Under the pieces are notes generated by a model. That model was not told where the DNA came from. It made no database searches and saw nothing but the letters and a program-made list of their open reading frames with translations. From Bacteroidales bacterium (lineage in GTDB: Bacteria > Bacteroidota > Bacteroidia > Bacteroidales > UBA932): a DNA stretch of 41,135 nt. Below, one piece after another: positions 28,521 through 36,662 of the stretch (its first letter is position 1; each line of letters opens with the position of its first letter). A program made the position numbers and the translations under genes. Location: positions 1 through 41,135 of the forward strand of contig JAFRQH010000015.1 in the NCBI GenBank assembly GCA_017428725.1. The letters are read 5' to 3'.

Positions 28521-31104
28521 AACCCTGGCGACCGTCGGCGAGTTCGATGTTGCGCCAGGAGCCCACTTCGTCCAGGAGCTTGACCTTCGTGCCCTCGTGG
28601 AGCACGAACAGGTCCTTGGCCGCATCGCGGCCCGGAGAGCTCCGGACCGTGGTCACGGGGCGCGTCACCACGGCACCGTCGGCCTTGCGGTAGTCGGTAC
28701 GCTGCCAGAAGGCGAAGTCCAGGCAGAGCAGCGACAGGACCAGGGCTGCGATCGCGCAAATGAAGCCGGTCTTGCGCAGGGCGCTCCGCCCGCCCAGCAG
28801 GAACAGCAGCACGCAGCCCAGCGCGGCGGCGAGCAGCACCAGGAACAGGGCGGCCCAGGTGTCGGAAGGCAGCAGCCAGCAGGCCTTGCGGCCCCACTGC
28901 TCCAGGAAGAACTCCGGCACGGCCTCGATCTTGTCCTGGACGAATCCCTGCGCGAACGAGAGGTTGTAGCGCGCATCGGAATAGGACGGGTCCAGCTTGA
29001 GCGCGCGCTCGTAGTTGAGGATGGCGTGGGCGATGTCGTCCTGCTTGAAGCAGGCGTTGCCCAGGTTGTAATACAGCTCGGGGGACTCCACGCCGAGGGC
29101 GCGGATGGCGCCCCAGGCCCCGGCGGCCCCGGCCCAGTCGCCGTCGGAGTAGGCGGCGACACCGGCCTGCCACAGGGAGTCGGGATAGGCTACCGCCGGG
29201 CGCGCCGCGGCGTGGTGGGCGGGCAGCAGCAGGCAGAGTGCGAGCAGGACTGCCGTCCCGCCTGCCGGCTTGCGGGTTCTTCTCATACGTTCGTCGATGG
29301 CTGAAATCACGGAGACCGCCTTCTCGTAGTGGCTGTTCATCGCATCGTGGCCGGCATCGGGGGCGTAGCGGGCGAACTCGCACGCGTCGAGCAGCGCCAC
29401 GAACTCCGCGGCCAGCGGCTCTCCGGCGCCGCCTTCGACCAGCTTGGCGGAGATGTTCTCCTTGGTCATCTCGGCGGCGTCCATGTTGAGTTTGTCGGAC
29501 ACGAAGCCGAGCAGGGCCCGGTGCAGTTCCTCATAGAAAGCCGTGTAGAGGTTGCCCTGGAGGAAACTGCCGGCCTGGGCGAGGCGCTTGCGCGCCATCT
29601 TGGTGGCGGCGCGGTTGCGGGTGCCGGCCACGTCCGCCCGGCGGGCGGCGAGCCCGCGCAGCGCGAAGTACGCCGCGGCGGCGAGCGCCAGCAGGACGGC
29701 GGCCAGGATCCAGAAAGCGGGCGAGCCCACGAAGAAATGGCCCGTGGGCGAGAATGCGCCCGGTTTGGTGGAGATGAAGCGGATGTCGCTGCCCACGTCC
29801 CGGACGTCCTTGCGGTTCGTGCCCGGGACCACCTGTCCGGTGCCGGACGGCTCCGCGCCCTCGCTCCGCGCGACCCGGACCGGGAGTGCGGGGCTCGTGA
29901 GGGTGACGTATTTGCGGGTGGCGATGTCAAAATAGCTGTACTCGACCGGCCCGAGGGTGAAGTCGCCGTGGCTGCGGGGGATGAAGGGGAATTCGAACTC
30001 CTTGCCGCCGGACACGTCGGTGGTCTTGACGTCGTAGACCTCGAAATCGGGCGGGAAGGAGATCTTGGGCGCCTCGAGCAGCGAGAGGTTGCCCGTGCCG
30101 GTCACGGTCACGCGCAGCGAGGCGGCGTCGTGGGTCCGCAGCGAGTCGCGCGTCAGCGAGGTGCTCATCCGGAACGAGCCCACGCCGCCTCCGAACGAGG
30201 CCGGCGCCCCGGCGGGCAGGTTGCCGACGTGGATGGTCACGGGCGCGGTGCTGATGCGCTTGCGGATGGTCTGGAAGTCATCCTGGAAGAAGGAATCGAA
30301 GATGCTGCCCGTCGACGGGCGCTGGGTGCGGATGTTGACCAGGCACACCAGTTCGGCGCCGTCGATGCGGATGTCCCCGGCCTTCTGGGGCACGAGGTTC
30401 CAGCTGCGGAGCACGGCGGTGTTGTAGATCTTGTCCCCGAGGTTCTCGCGGCGGAACTCGATGTTGGTCGGAGCCTGGACTTCCTGGCTCCAGAAGCCGT
30501 TGAAAGTCGGGAACTTGGCATCTTCGAAACCGGCGATGTTGACCCGCTGGTAGAGCTTGAGCGTGGCCGTGAGGGTCTCGCCGACGATCACGTCGCGCTT
30601 ACTGAAGGACAGGCGCAGGAACAGGTCGTCGGCCGACACCGTGCCGGTCTGGGCGGCGGCTTGTCCGCCCCCCTGCGCAGCCTGGCCCTGGCCCGACTGG
30701 CCCTGGGCGGAGGCCGCCGCGCCGTCGCTCACCACCTCGACGGTGGGACGGGAGGAGGTATACTTCTCCCCGCGGACCGTGGCTTCGGCGGCGTTGAGCT
30801 GGAAGCGGCCGGTGCTCTTGGGGAGCAGGACGTAGGTGTAGGTCGTCTGCGAGGTGCGCGTGCGCGTCCCGTTGATGATGCTCACCGAAGTGGAAGTGCC
30901 CTTGGTCGGACCCCAGACCAGCTGGAAATCCGTCCCGGCGTCCCAGGTGAATTCGCTCGGGGCGTGCTCGCCGCTGACGATGAACGTGATGTTGAACTGT
31001 TCGTTCACCCCCACGAGATTGGGTACCTGGACCTTGACCGAGGTCTGGGCCGATGCGGCCAGTGCGAGGCAGAGGGCCGCGACGATTGCTATGATCTTGC
31101 GCAT
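28489..31104 (-). CDS. batD: BatD-BatE fusion protein
   Basis: This 871-residue membrane protein joins two normally separate Bat proteins. The BatD part has signal peptide MRKIIAIVAALCLALAASAQ, periplasmic Ig-like domains (about 21-430) with a Gln/Gly/Ala-rich insert at about 130-153, one membrane helix (about 463-483) and a cytoplasmic domain to about 605. Met607 then begins what looks like an intact BatE start and signal peptide (MRRTRKPAGGTAVLLALCLL), followed by TPR repeats (about 638-712), two helices (about 749-770 and 780-800) and a C-terminal SH3-like domain (about 808-871, TTVRSSPGRD...GWLPSEDLEVI). The ATG at 31104 overlaps the batC stop. An internal start at 29286 could also give BatE alone. 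Bat proteins are implicated in oxygen tolerance and envelope stress; their biochemical role is unknown. Confidence 0.88.
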   Translation of the reverse strand: MRKIIAIVAALCLALAASAQTSVKVQVPNLVGVNEQFNITFIVSGEHAPSEFTWDAGTDFQLVWGPTKGTSTSVSIINGTRTRTSQTTYTYVLLPKSTGRFQLNAAEATVRGEKYTSSRPTVEVVSDGAAASAQGQSGQGQAAQGGGQAAAQTGTVSADDLFLRLSFSKRDVIVGETLTATLKLYQRVNIAGFEDAKFPTFNGFWSQEVQAPTNIEFRRENLGDKIYNTAVLRSWNLVPQKAGDIRIDGAELVCLVNIRTQRPSTGSIFDSFFQDDFQTIRKRISTAPVTIHVGNLPAGAPASFGGGVGSFRMSTSLTRDSLRTHDAASLRVTVTGTGNLSLLEAPKISFPPDFEVYDVKTTDVSGGKEFEFPFIPRSHGDFTLGPVEYSYFDIATRKYVTLTSPALPVRVARSEGAEPSGTGQVVPGTNRKDVRDVGSDIRFISTKPGAFSPTGHFFVGSPAFWILAAVLLALAAAAYFALRGLAARRADVAGTRNRAATKMARKRLAQAGSFLQGNLYTAFYEELHRALLGFVSDKLNMDAAEMTKENISAKLVEGGAGEPLAAEFVALLDACEFARYAPDAGHDAMNSHYEKAVSVISAIDERMRRTRKPAGGTAVLLALCLLLPAHHAAARPAVAYPDSLWQAGVAAYSDGDWAGAAGAWGAIRALGVESPELYYNLGNACFKQDDIAHAILNYERALKLDPSYSDARYNLSFAQGFVQDKIEAVPEFFLEQWGRKACWLLPSDTWAALFLVLLAAALGCVLLFLLGGRSALRKTGFICAIAALVLSLLCLDFAFWQRTDYRKADGAVVTRPVTTVRSSPGRDAAKDLFVLHEGTKVKLLDEVGSWRNIELADGRQGWLPSEDLEVI

Positions 31105-31829
31105 CACCAATTCTTTTCTTTCTGGCGGGACTTGAGCAGCGCCGCCTTCTCCTTGTTCACCTTGTCCTGGGTCTCGCGCTCCTTGGCCTGGATGGCCCGC
31201 AGCATCTGCTGGGCCTGCTGGGGCGAGATCTGGGGCTGCTGTCCCTGCTGGTTCTGATCCGGATTGTCCTTGTTATCCTGTTGATCCTGGTTCTGATCCT
31301 GATCTTGATTATTGTCCTGGTTTTGGTCCTGGTTGTCCTGGTTCTGATCCTGGTTTTGGTTCTGGTCCTGATTCTGGTTGTTGTCGGAACCGCCCCCGCC
31401 GCCGTTCTGCTGGTTCTCCAGCATCTTCTTGGCGTAGATGTAGTTCTCCTTGGCGTCCAGGTCGCCGGGGTCCTGCAGGAGGGCCTGCTTGAAGGCCTCC
31501 ACCGCAGCTTGCCAGTCCTTCTGCTGGCAGGCGGCGTCGCCGGCGTTGAAGAAGTACTGCGCCGGCAGGCCTTCCTGCTCCTTGACGCGTTCCAGCGCCC
31601 CCGCCGCGCCCGCATAGTCCTGCTGGCGGTACAGGGCCGACGCCAGGTCGTACTGCGCCGTCAGGGACAGGGAATCCCGGACCACCGCCTTGCGGTAGTC
31701 GATCTCCGCCTCCTTGAAGCGCTCCTTGCGGAATTTGCGGTTGCCGGCGCGTACGTCATGCCTGTCCGCCTGGGCGGAGGCGGGCAGTGCGCAGAGCAGC
31801 GCCAGCAGCAGGATCAGATATCTTTTCAT
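31104..31829 (-). CDS. batC: BatC, periplasmic TPR protein with Asn/Gln/Asp-rich tract
   Basis: This 241-residue exported protein has signal peptide MKRYLILLLALLCALPASAQ and about three TPR units (about 25-135: GNRKFRKERFKEAEIDYRKA, AQYDLASALYRQQDYAGAAG, AFKQALLQDPGDLDAKENY). A tract of about 50 residues built almost only from N, Q and D (about 148-197) follows, then a short helix (QAQQMLRAIQAKERETQDK). TPR plus low complexity is typical of BatC. The start overlaps the batB stop (ATGA) and the stop overlaps batDE by one base, so the genes are translationally coupled. The role is probably as a scaffold in the Bat complex. Confidence 0.88.
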   Translation of the reverse strand: MKRYLILLLALLCALPASAQADRHDVRAGNRKFRKERFKEAEIDYRKAVVRDSLSLTAQYDLASALYRQQDYAGAAGALERVKEQEGLPAQYFFNAGDAACQQKDWQAAVEAFKQALLQDPGDLDAKENYIYAKKMLENQQNGGGGGSDNNQNQDQNQNQDQNQDNQDQNQDNNQDQDQNQDQQDNKDNPDQNQQGQQPQISPQQAQQMLRAIQAKERETQDKVNKEKAALLKSRQKEKNW

Positions 31830-32827
31830 TCGAACAACCTCCTTTTGGCCCGGCGCTCTCCGATCAGCATCTCCAGCACGAAGAAGAACAGCGCCGCGGC
31901 GAAGAAATACATATACTGTTCGTCATACTCCTCGAAGACGACCGAGTTGAAGCGCTCGTCCTCGAGCTTGCGGATCTCGTCGAGGATGGGGTTGAGCCCG
32001 AACTCCTCGCCGCCGGCGTGGACGTAAGCCCCGTTACCGACGGAGGCGATACGCCGGAGGGTCTCCTCGTCGAGCCGGGTCACGACGATGTTGCCATCCT
32101 TGTCCTTCATCAGTTCCCCGTCCTTGGGGATCGGCTGGCCCTGGAGGGACCCCACGCCGATGGTGTAGATGCGGATGCCGGTCTCGGCCACCTGCCGGGC
32201 GATGTCCACGGCGTCGTCTTCGTGGTTCTCGCCGTCGGTGATCACGATGATGGCCCGGCTCTTCTCGCTCTGGGCGCTGAAACCCTTGGCGGCCGTCTGG
32301 ATGGCGTCGCCGATGGCCGTGCCCTGCACCGGGATGGACTCGGTGTCGATGGAGTTCAGGAACATCTTGGCGGACACGTAGTCCGTGGTGATCGGCAGTT
32401 GGACGAAGGAGGTGCCGGCGAAGAGGATCAACCCGATGCGGTCTCCCTGGAGCCGGTCGACGATCCGCGAGATCGCCAACTTGGCCCGCGAGAGGCGGTC
32501 CGGGGAGTAATCCTGGGCCAGCATCGAGTTGGACACGTCCAGGCAGATCATGATCTCGGCGCCCTTGGTCTCACGCTCCACCAGCTTGGCGCCGATCAGC
32601 GGACGCGCCATCCCGATGGCGAAGGAGGCGAAGCCCAGGCAGAACAGGACGGTGCGCCACCAGCCCTTGGACGAAGACCAGGAGGGCATCAGCTCGCGCA
32701 CCAGCGCCTCGTCGCCGAAGCGGCGCAGGCGGCGCAGGCGCAGCCGGCGCGCCAGCGCATAGCCGGCCAGGATCAGCGGGACGAGCAGCAGCAGCCACAG
32801 GTAGAAAGCACGTGCAAAGTACAACAT
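31826..32827 (-). CDS. batB: BatB, VWA-domain membrane protein
   Basis: This 333-residue inner-membrane protein has N-terminal helices (about 5-24 and 60-77), a von Willebrand factor A domain with the MIDAS motif DVSNSM (CLDVSNSMLAQDYSPDRL) and the TDGENHEDDA loop, and a C-terminal helix near residues 305-323 (QYMYFFAAALFFFVLEMLIG). VWA domains bind partners through a metal ion, and in this operon the partners are probably BatA and the MoxR ATPase. It lies one base after batA and overlaps batC by four. Confidence 0.92.
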   Translation of the reverse strand: MLYFARAFYLWLLLLVPLILAGYALARRLRLRRLRRFGDEALVRELMPSWSSSKGWWRTVLFCLGFASFAIGMARPLIGAKLVERETKGAEIMICLDVSNSMLAQDYSPDRLSRAKLAISRIVDRLQGDRIGLILFAGTSFVQLPITTDYVSAKMFLNSIDTESIPVQGTAIGDAIQTAAKGFSAQSEKSRAIIVITDGENHEDDAVDIARQVAETGIRIYTIGVGSLQGQPIPKDGELMKDKDGNIVVTRLDEETLRRIASVGNGAYVHAGGEEFGLNPILDEIRKLEDERFNSVVFEEYDEQYMYFFAAALFFFVLEMLIGERRAKRRLFE

Positions 32828-32828
32828 A

Positions 32829-33812
32829 TTACGGCATCCTCCTGATTAGCAGTGAGACAATGAGTTCGAGCAGCAGGCAGATGAGCGCCGCCAGGCCGAA
32901 GCGCCCGAACAGCTCCTTGAAGACGGGGAAGCTGTCGACGGACGTGCGGGCTTTCTCCATCTTGTTGATCTCGGAATAGATCTCCGCCAGCTTGGTGTTG
33001 TCCGTGGCGCGGAAATACCGTCCGCCGGTGGCTTCGGAGATGCCCTTCAGCAGCTCTTCGTCGATCTCCACCGGCAGGTTCTGCAGTTCGATCCCCCACG
33101 GGGTCATCACCGGATAGGGGGCCGTGCCGTTGGCGCCGACGCCGATCGTGTACACGCGCACGCCGTAGGTCTTGGCAATCTCGGCGGCCGTCTGCGGGGC
33201 CACCTCGCCGCTGTTGTTGACGCCGTCCGTGAGCAGGATCACCACGCGGCTGGGCGCCTCGGAATCCATCATCCGGGCCACGGCCGTGGCGAGGCCGTTT
33301 CCGATGGCGGTGCCGTCCTCGATCAGGTCGGTCTGGACCTCCTTCATCAGGTTAATCAGCGTGGCACGGTCGGTGGTCAGCGGGCACTGCGTGTAGCTCT
33401 CGCCGGCGAAGACCACGATGCCCATCCGGTCGGAGGGCCGCTGGGAGATGAACTCGATGGCGATGTCCTTGGCGGCACTGATGCGGTCGGGCTTGAAGTC
33501 GCGGGCGAGCATACTCGTGGACACGTCCATCACGAGGATGATGTCGATGCCCTCGGCGTCGACCTTCTCGACCTCGGTCGAGGAACGCGGGCGCGCCAGC
33601 GCCACGATGATCAGGCACAGCGCCGCCGTGCGCAGGGCGAAGGGCAGGTGGCGGATCACCGACAGGATGGTGCGGCCTCCCTCCGTCCAGGGCGTGGCCG
33701 TAGACACCCGCAGGTGCGGGCGCCGTCCGGCGAGCTCCCGATAGAGGTAGAGTCCCACCAGCAGCAACGGGACGGCGAGCAGCCAGAGAACGGACGGATA
33801 CTCAAAGTTCAT
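32829..33812 (-). CDS. batA: BatA, VWA-domain membrane protein
   Basis: This 327-residue inner-membrane protein is a paralogue of BatB. It has N-terminal helices (MNFEYPSVLWLLAVPLLLVG; LRTAALCLIIVALARP), a VWA domain with MIDAS DVSTSM (ILVMDVSTSMLARDFKPDRI), TTDRATL and TDGVNNSGEV loops, and a C-terminal helix (AALICLLLELIVSLLI). I chose the ATG at 33812 (MNFEYP) over one eight codons upstream because it opens with the usual family sequence. It overlaps the upstream accessory gene by 11 nt. Confidence 0.92.
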   Translation of the reverse strand: MNFEYPSVLWLLAVPLLLVGLYLYRELAGRRPHLRVSTATPWTEGGRTILSVIRHLPFALRTAALCLIIVALARPRSSTEVEKVDAEGIDIILVMDVSTSMLARDFKPDRISAAKDIAIEFISQRPSDRMGIVVFAGESYTQCPLTTDRATLINLMKEVQTDLIEDGTAIGNGLATAVARMMDSEAPSRVVILLTDGVNNSGEVAPQTAAEIAKTYGVRVYTIGVGANGTAPYPVMTPWGIELQNLPVEIDEELLKGISEATGGRYFRATDNTKLAEIYSEINKMEKARTSVDSFPVFKELFGRFGLAALICLLLELIVSLLIRRMP

Positions 33813-34764
33813 CGGATTCCTTCGGCTCCTCCTCAAGCGCAGTCTGGTAGGTGGAAGTCACGAAGCGGACGGCCGTGGGCAGGGCCCGGGCGTTCTCCTC
33901 TTCGGACGCGAGGTGCTTGGCGAACTTGACGAAATCGGCGCACTCGAACAGCTCGCGCGTCTGCTCGCGCAGCTCCTCCGGCAGGTCCTCCGCCTCCTTG
34001 AGGGCGGCGAAGAGTTCGGCCGTGGTCATCTCGGGCGCGTCGATCCCGAAGCGGTCCTCGATATAGGTCTTCAGGGTGTCGGTGATCCCCGAATAGAACG
34101 TTTTCTGCTTGTCCGGTGCCCAGAACTTGTCCCCGCGCCACTTGTCGAGCTCCCGCAGGGCCACGATATAGGCCGGGTCCTTGGGCTTCAGGCCTTCGGC
34201 GGCAGCGCGGCGGCGCCGCACCAGCCAGACGGCCAGGGCGACGAGGGCCGCCAACAGGAGGACGCCCCCGATCCAGGGAAGCAACTCCTTGAATGTCAAC
34301 GGGTATCCCATCTGTCCCTTGATGTCGTGGATCACGAAGGTGGCCGTGTCGACGGGCATCGTCTTGACCTCCATCTCCAGGGCTTCGAACAGCAGCGTGT
34401 CCACCTGGCCTGCGGCCGAGCGGCGGAGCACCGGGAGGTCGGGGAGTCGGTAGGTGCCTTCCTCGAAGGGGGCCACCACGATGCTGCCGCGGATGCTGCG
34501 CAGCTGCGGCTCCCGGCGGCGGGCCTGGAGCGTGGAGAGCGTGTCCAGCTGCCAGCCGCGCACCAGCACCAGCGTGTCGTTGGAGGCCTTGGAGAAATCC
34601 GGCAGGGCCAGGGCGGTCCCGTCCGGGACGCTGTCCAGCTGGAAACCGTATTCGAGCTGGTCGGCGATCAGGATGGAGTCCCGGGGCTGCAGCTGCCTGA
34701 GCACGGCCTTCCCTGCCGGGACGACGTCCAGCAGCACCGCCAGTATGAGCATCAATCCTTTCAT
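33802..34764 (-). CDS. Bat-operon accessory membrane protein (BatD-like/DUF4381-like)
   Basis: This 320-residue protein has an N-terminal signal or anchor (MKGLMLILAVLLDVVPAG), a periplasmic domain (about 25-165) rich in short beta segments (SILIADQLEYGFQLDSVPDG, VVAPFEEGTYRLPDLPVL), one membrane helix (about 170-190, IGGVLLLAALVALAVWLVRR), and a cytoplasmic helical region with DKWRGDKFWAPDKQKTFYSG and YIEDRFGIDAPEMTTAELFA. The cytoplasmic part resembles that of BatD (MDAAEMTKENI.., FARYAP). This position between DUF58 and batA is standard in Bacteroidetes. The start overlaps the DUF58 stop (ATGA). The function is unknown. Confidence 0.8.
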   Translation of the reverse strand: MKGLMLILAVLLDVVPAGKAVLRQLQPRDSILIADQLEYGFQLDSVPDGTALALPDFSKASNDTLVLVRGWQLDTLSTLQARRREPQLRSIRGSIVVAPFEEGTYRLPDLPVLRRSAAGQVDTLLFEALEMEVKTMPVDTATFVIHDIKGQMGYPLTFKELLPWIGGVLLLAALVALAVWLVRRRRAAAEGLKPKDPAYIVALRELDKWRGDKFWAPDKQKTFYSGITDTLKTYIEDRFGIDAPEMTTAELFAALKEAEDLPEELREQTRELFECADFVKFAKHLASEEENARALPTAVRFVTSTYQTALEEEPKESDEL

Positions 34765-35663
34765 CTGTGGCTGAACAGGGCCATCAGGCCCTTGACATAG
34801 TCGGCGTCCGTGGCGATGTCCACGTGGTCGACCTGGTATTTGTGGAACAAGCCGGTCTCGCGCTCGGCGAGGGCTGCGAACCAGCGTTCATAGGCGAGCC
34901 GGACCTTGCGGCTGTCGGTGTCGACCCAGGCCCCGGCGCCCGTCTCGCTGTCCTTGACGTGCACCAGCCCCACGGCGGGCAGGGCCCGCTCCCGGGGGTC
35001 GTGGACCTTGATCACGCTGATGTCGTGGCGGTTCACCGCCACCTTGAGCGCTTCCTCGTAGCGGGGATTCCCCTGCGCGTCGGCGTCGATCATGTCGCTC
35101 AGCAGGAAGGCCGTGCACTTCTTCTTGATGGCATTGGTCAGGAACTTCAGCGCGGCGCCGATGTCGGTCCCGTCGGAGACGGGCTGGAGCTCCAGCATCT
35201 CGCGGATGATATGGAGCAGGTGCGAGCGGCCCTTGCCCGGCGGGATGAATTTCTCGACCCGGTCGGAGAAGAACAGCGCACCCACCTTGTCGTTGTTGAG
35301 GATGGCGCTGAACGAGAGCACAGCGGCGATCTCCGCGATGCGCTCGCGCTTGGTCTGTCCGGCGGTGCCGAACAGCCCGGAGCGGCTCACGTCCACCAGC
35401 AGGACCACCGTCAGCTCGCGCTCCTCCTCGAAGACCTTGACGTACGGGGCGCGCAGGCGGGCCGTGACGTTCCAGTCCATCGACCGGACGTCGTCCCCCC
35501 ACTGGTACTCCCGCACCTCGCTGAAGGCCATGCCGCGGCCCTTGAAGGCCGAATGGTACTCGCCTGCGAAGATCTGGTGGGAGAGCGCCTTGGTCTTGAT
35601 CTCGATCTTCCTGACTTTCTTCAGGAGCTCGGTCGCACCGGTATTACGGGACGATGACGGCAT
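34761..35663 (-). CDS. DUF58 domain protein of the MoxR-Bat operon
   Basis: This 300-residue soluble protein carries a DUF58 domain related to VWA. The conserved segment EYQWGDDVRSMDWNVTAR and the metal-site-like DVSRSGLFG are visible, with ELLKKVRKIEIKTKALSHQI at the start. DUF58 proteins occur next to MoxR ATPases and are thought to be their partners in complex assembly. I chose the ATG at 35663 (MPSSSRNTGATELL), the last ATG before the conserved region, which overlaps the moxR stop by 20 nt. Farther-upstream ATGs lie deeper in moxR. Confidence 0.88.
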   Translation of the reverse strand: MPSSSRNTGATELLKKVRKIEIKTKALSHQIFAGEYHSAFKGRGMAFSEVREYQWGDDVRSMDWNVTARLRAPYVKVFEEERELTVVLLVDVSRSGLFGTAGQTKRERIAEIAAVLSFSAILNNDKVGALFFSDRVEKFIPPGKGRSHLLHIIREMLELQPVSDGTDIGAALKFLTNAIKKKCTAFLLSDMIDADAQGNPRYEEALKVAVNRHDISVIKVHDPRERALPAVGLVHVKDSETGAGAWVDTDSRKVRLAYERWFAALAERETGLFHKYQVDHVDIATDADYVKGLMALFSHR

Positions 35664-36636
35664 TGATGACCTGCTCGATGATCTGTTCGGGTGTGACATT
35701 CTCGGCCTCCGCCTCATAGGTCAGGCCGATGCGGTGGCGCAGCACTTCCGGACACACGGCACGCACGTCCTCGGGGATGACGTAGCCGCGGCGCTTGATG
35801 AAGGCGTAGGCCTTGGCCGCCATCGACAGGCTGATGCTCGCACGCGGCGACCCGCCGAAGGCGATGAGGTCCTTGAGGCCCTTCAGTCCGTACTCCTCGG
35901 GGGTGCGGGTGGCGTAGACGATGTCCACGATGTAGCGTTCGATCTTCTCGTCCATATAGACCTCGCGGACGACCTCGCGGGCGCGGACGATGTCCGCCGG
36001 CGTCACGACGGGCTGCGCCTGGGGGAAGGTGCCGCTGTTGTTCATCCGGATGATGAGCTTCTCCTCGTCCTTCTTGGGGTATCCCACCACGACCTTGAGC
36101 ATGAAGCGGTCCACCTGGGCCTCGGGGAGGGGATAGGTGCCTTCCTGCTCGATGGGGTTCTGCGTGGCCATCACCAGGAAGGGCTCGGGGAGCTTGTAGG
36201 TGTCGTCCCCCAGGGTCACCTGGCGCTCCTGCATCGCTTCGAGCAGGGCGGACTGGACCTTGGCCGGGGCGCGGTTGATCTCGTCCGCCAGCACGAAGTT
36301 GGCGAAAACCGGGCCCTTGTGGACCTCGAACTGCTCCTTCTTCTGGGAGTAGATCAGGGTGCCGGTCACGTCGGCCGGGAGCAGGTCGGGGGTGAACTGG
36401 ATGCGGCTGAACTTGGCGTCCACGGCGCGGGCCAGCGTGCTGATGGCCAGGGTCTTGGCCAGACCGGGGACACCCTCGAGCAGGATGTGTCCGTCGGCGA
36501 GCATCGCAATCAGCAGGTTCTCCACCAGGTGCTTCTGGCCCACGATGACCTTGCCCATCTCCAGGGACAGGAGATCCACGAAAGCGCTCTCTTTCTGGAT
36601 GCGCTCGTTGAGCTCCTTGATGTTTACACTTTCCAT
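35644..36636 (-). CDS. moxR: MoxR-family AAA+ ATPase
   Basis: MoxR ATPases act as chaperone-like assembly factors for VWA proteins. The 330-residue protein has Walker A GVPGLAKT, Walker B VLADEINRAPAK, sensor 1 (FLVMATQNPIEQEGTYPLPE), an arginine-finger region AQVDRFMLK, and sensor 2 (GGSPRASISLSMAAKAYAF). It is the first gene of a tightly overlapping operon (moxR, DUF58, accessory, batA, batB, batC, batDE). The start at 36636 is 26 bp from the divergent truA start. I see no TAnnTTTG box on its strand in that gap, so its promoter is not identified and may lie within truA. Confidence 0.95.
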   Translation of the reverse strand: MESVNIKELNERIQKESAFVDLLSLEMGKVIVGQKHLVENLLIAMLADGHILLEGVPGLAKTLAISTLARAVDAKFSRIQFTPDLLPADVTGTLIYSQKKEQFEVHKGPVFANFVLADEINRAPAKVQSALLEAMQERQVTLGDDTYKLPEPFLVMATQNPIEQEGTYPLPEAQVDRFMLKVVVGYPKKDEEKLIIRMNNSGTFPQAQPVVTPADIVRAREVVREVYMDEKIERYIVDIVYATRTPEEYGLKGLKDLIAFGGSPRASISLSMAAKAYAFIKRRGYVIPEDVRAVCPEVLRHRIGLTYEAEAENVTPEQIIEQVINAVIVP

Positions 36637-36645
36637 ATAATTGAC

Positions 36646-36653
36646 TAATTTTG
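36646..36653 (+). promoter_or_regulatory. -7 box for truA (near-leaderless)
   Basis: TAATTTTG (36646-36653) matches TAnnTTTG. With G at -7, transcription starts near 36660, only 3 nt before the truA ATG. A TTTA at 36623-36626 is near the -33 position. Confidence 0.55.
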
Positions 36654-36662
36654 CAATCAGTT

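Noticed and set aside
31240..31390. Long Ile/Leu/Val-rich plus-strand ORF (31281-32027) as a membrane peptide gene
   Set aside because: It is the antisense of the BatC Asn/Gln/Asp codon repeats; the hydrophobicity is a by-product of complementing those codons.
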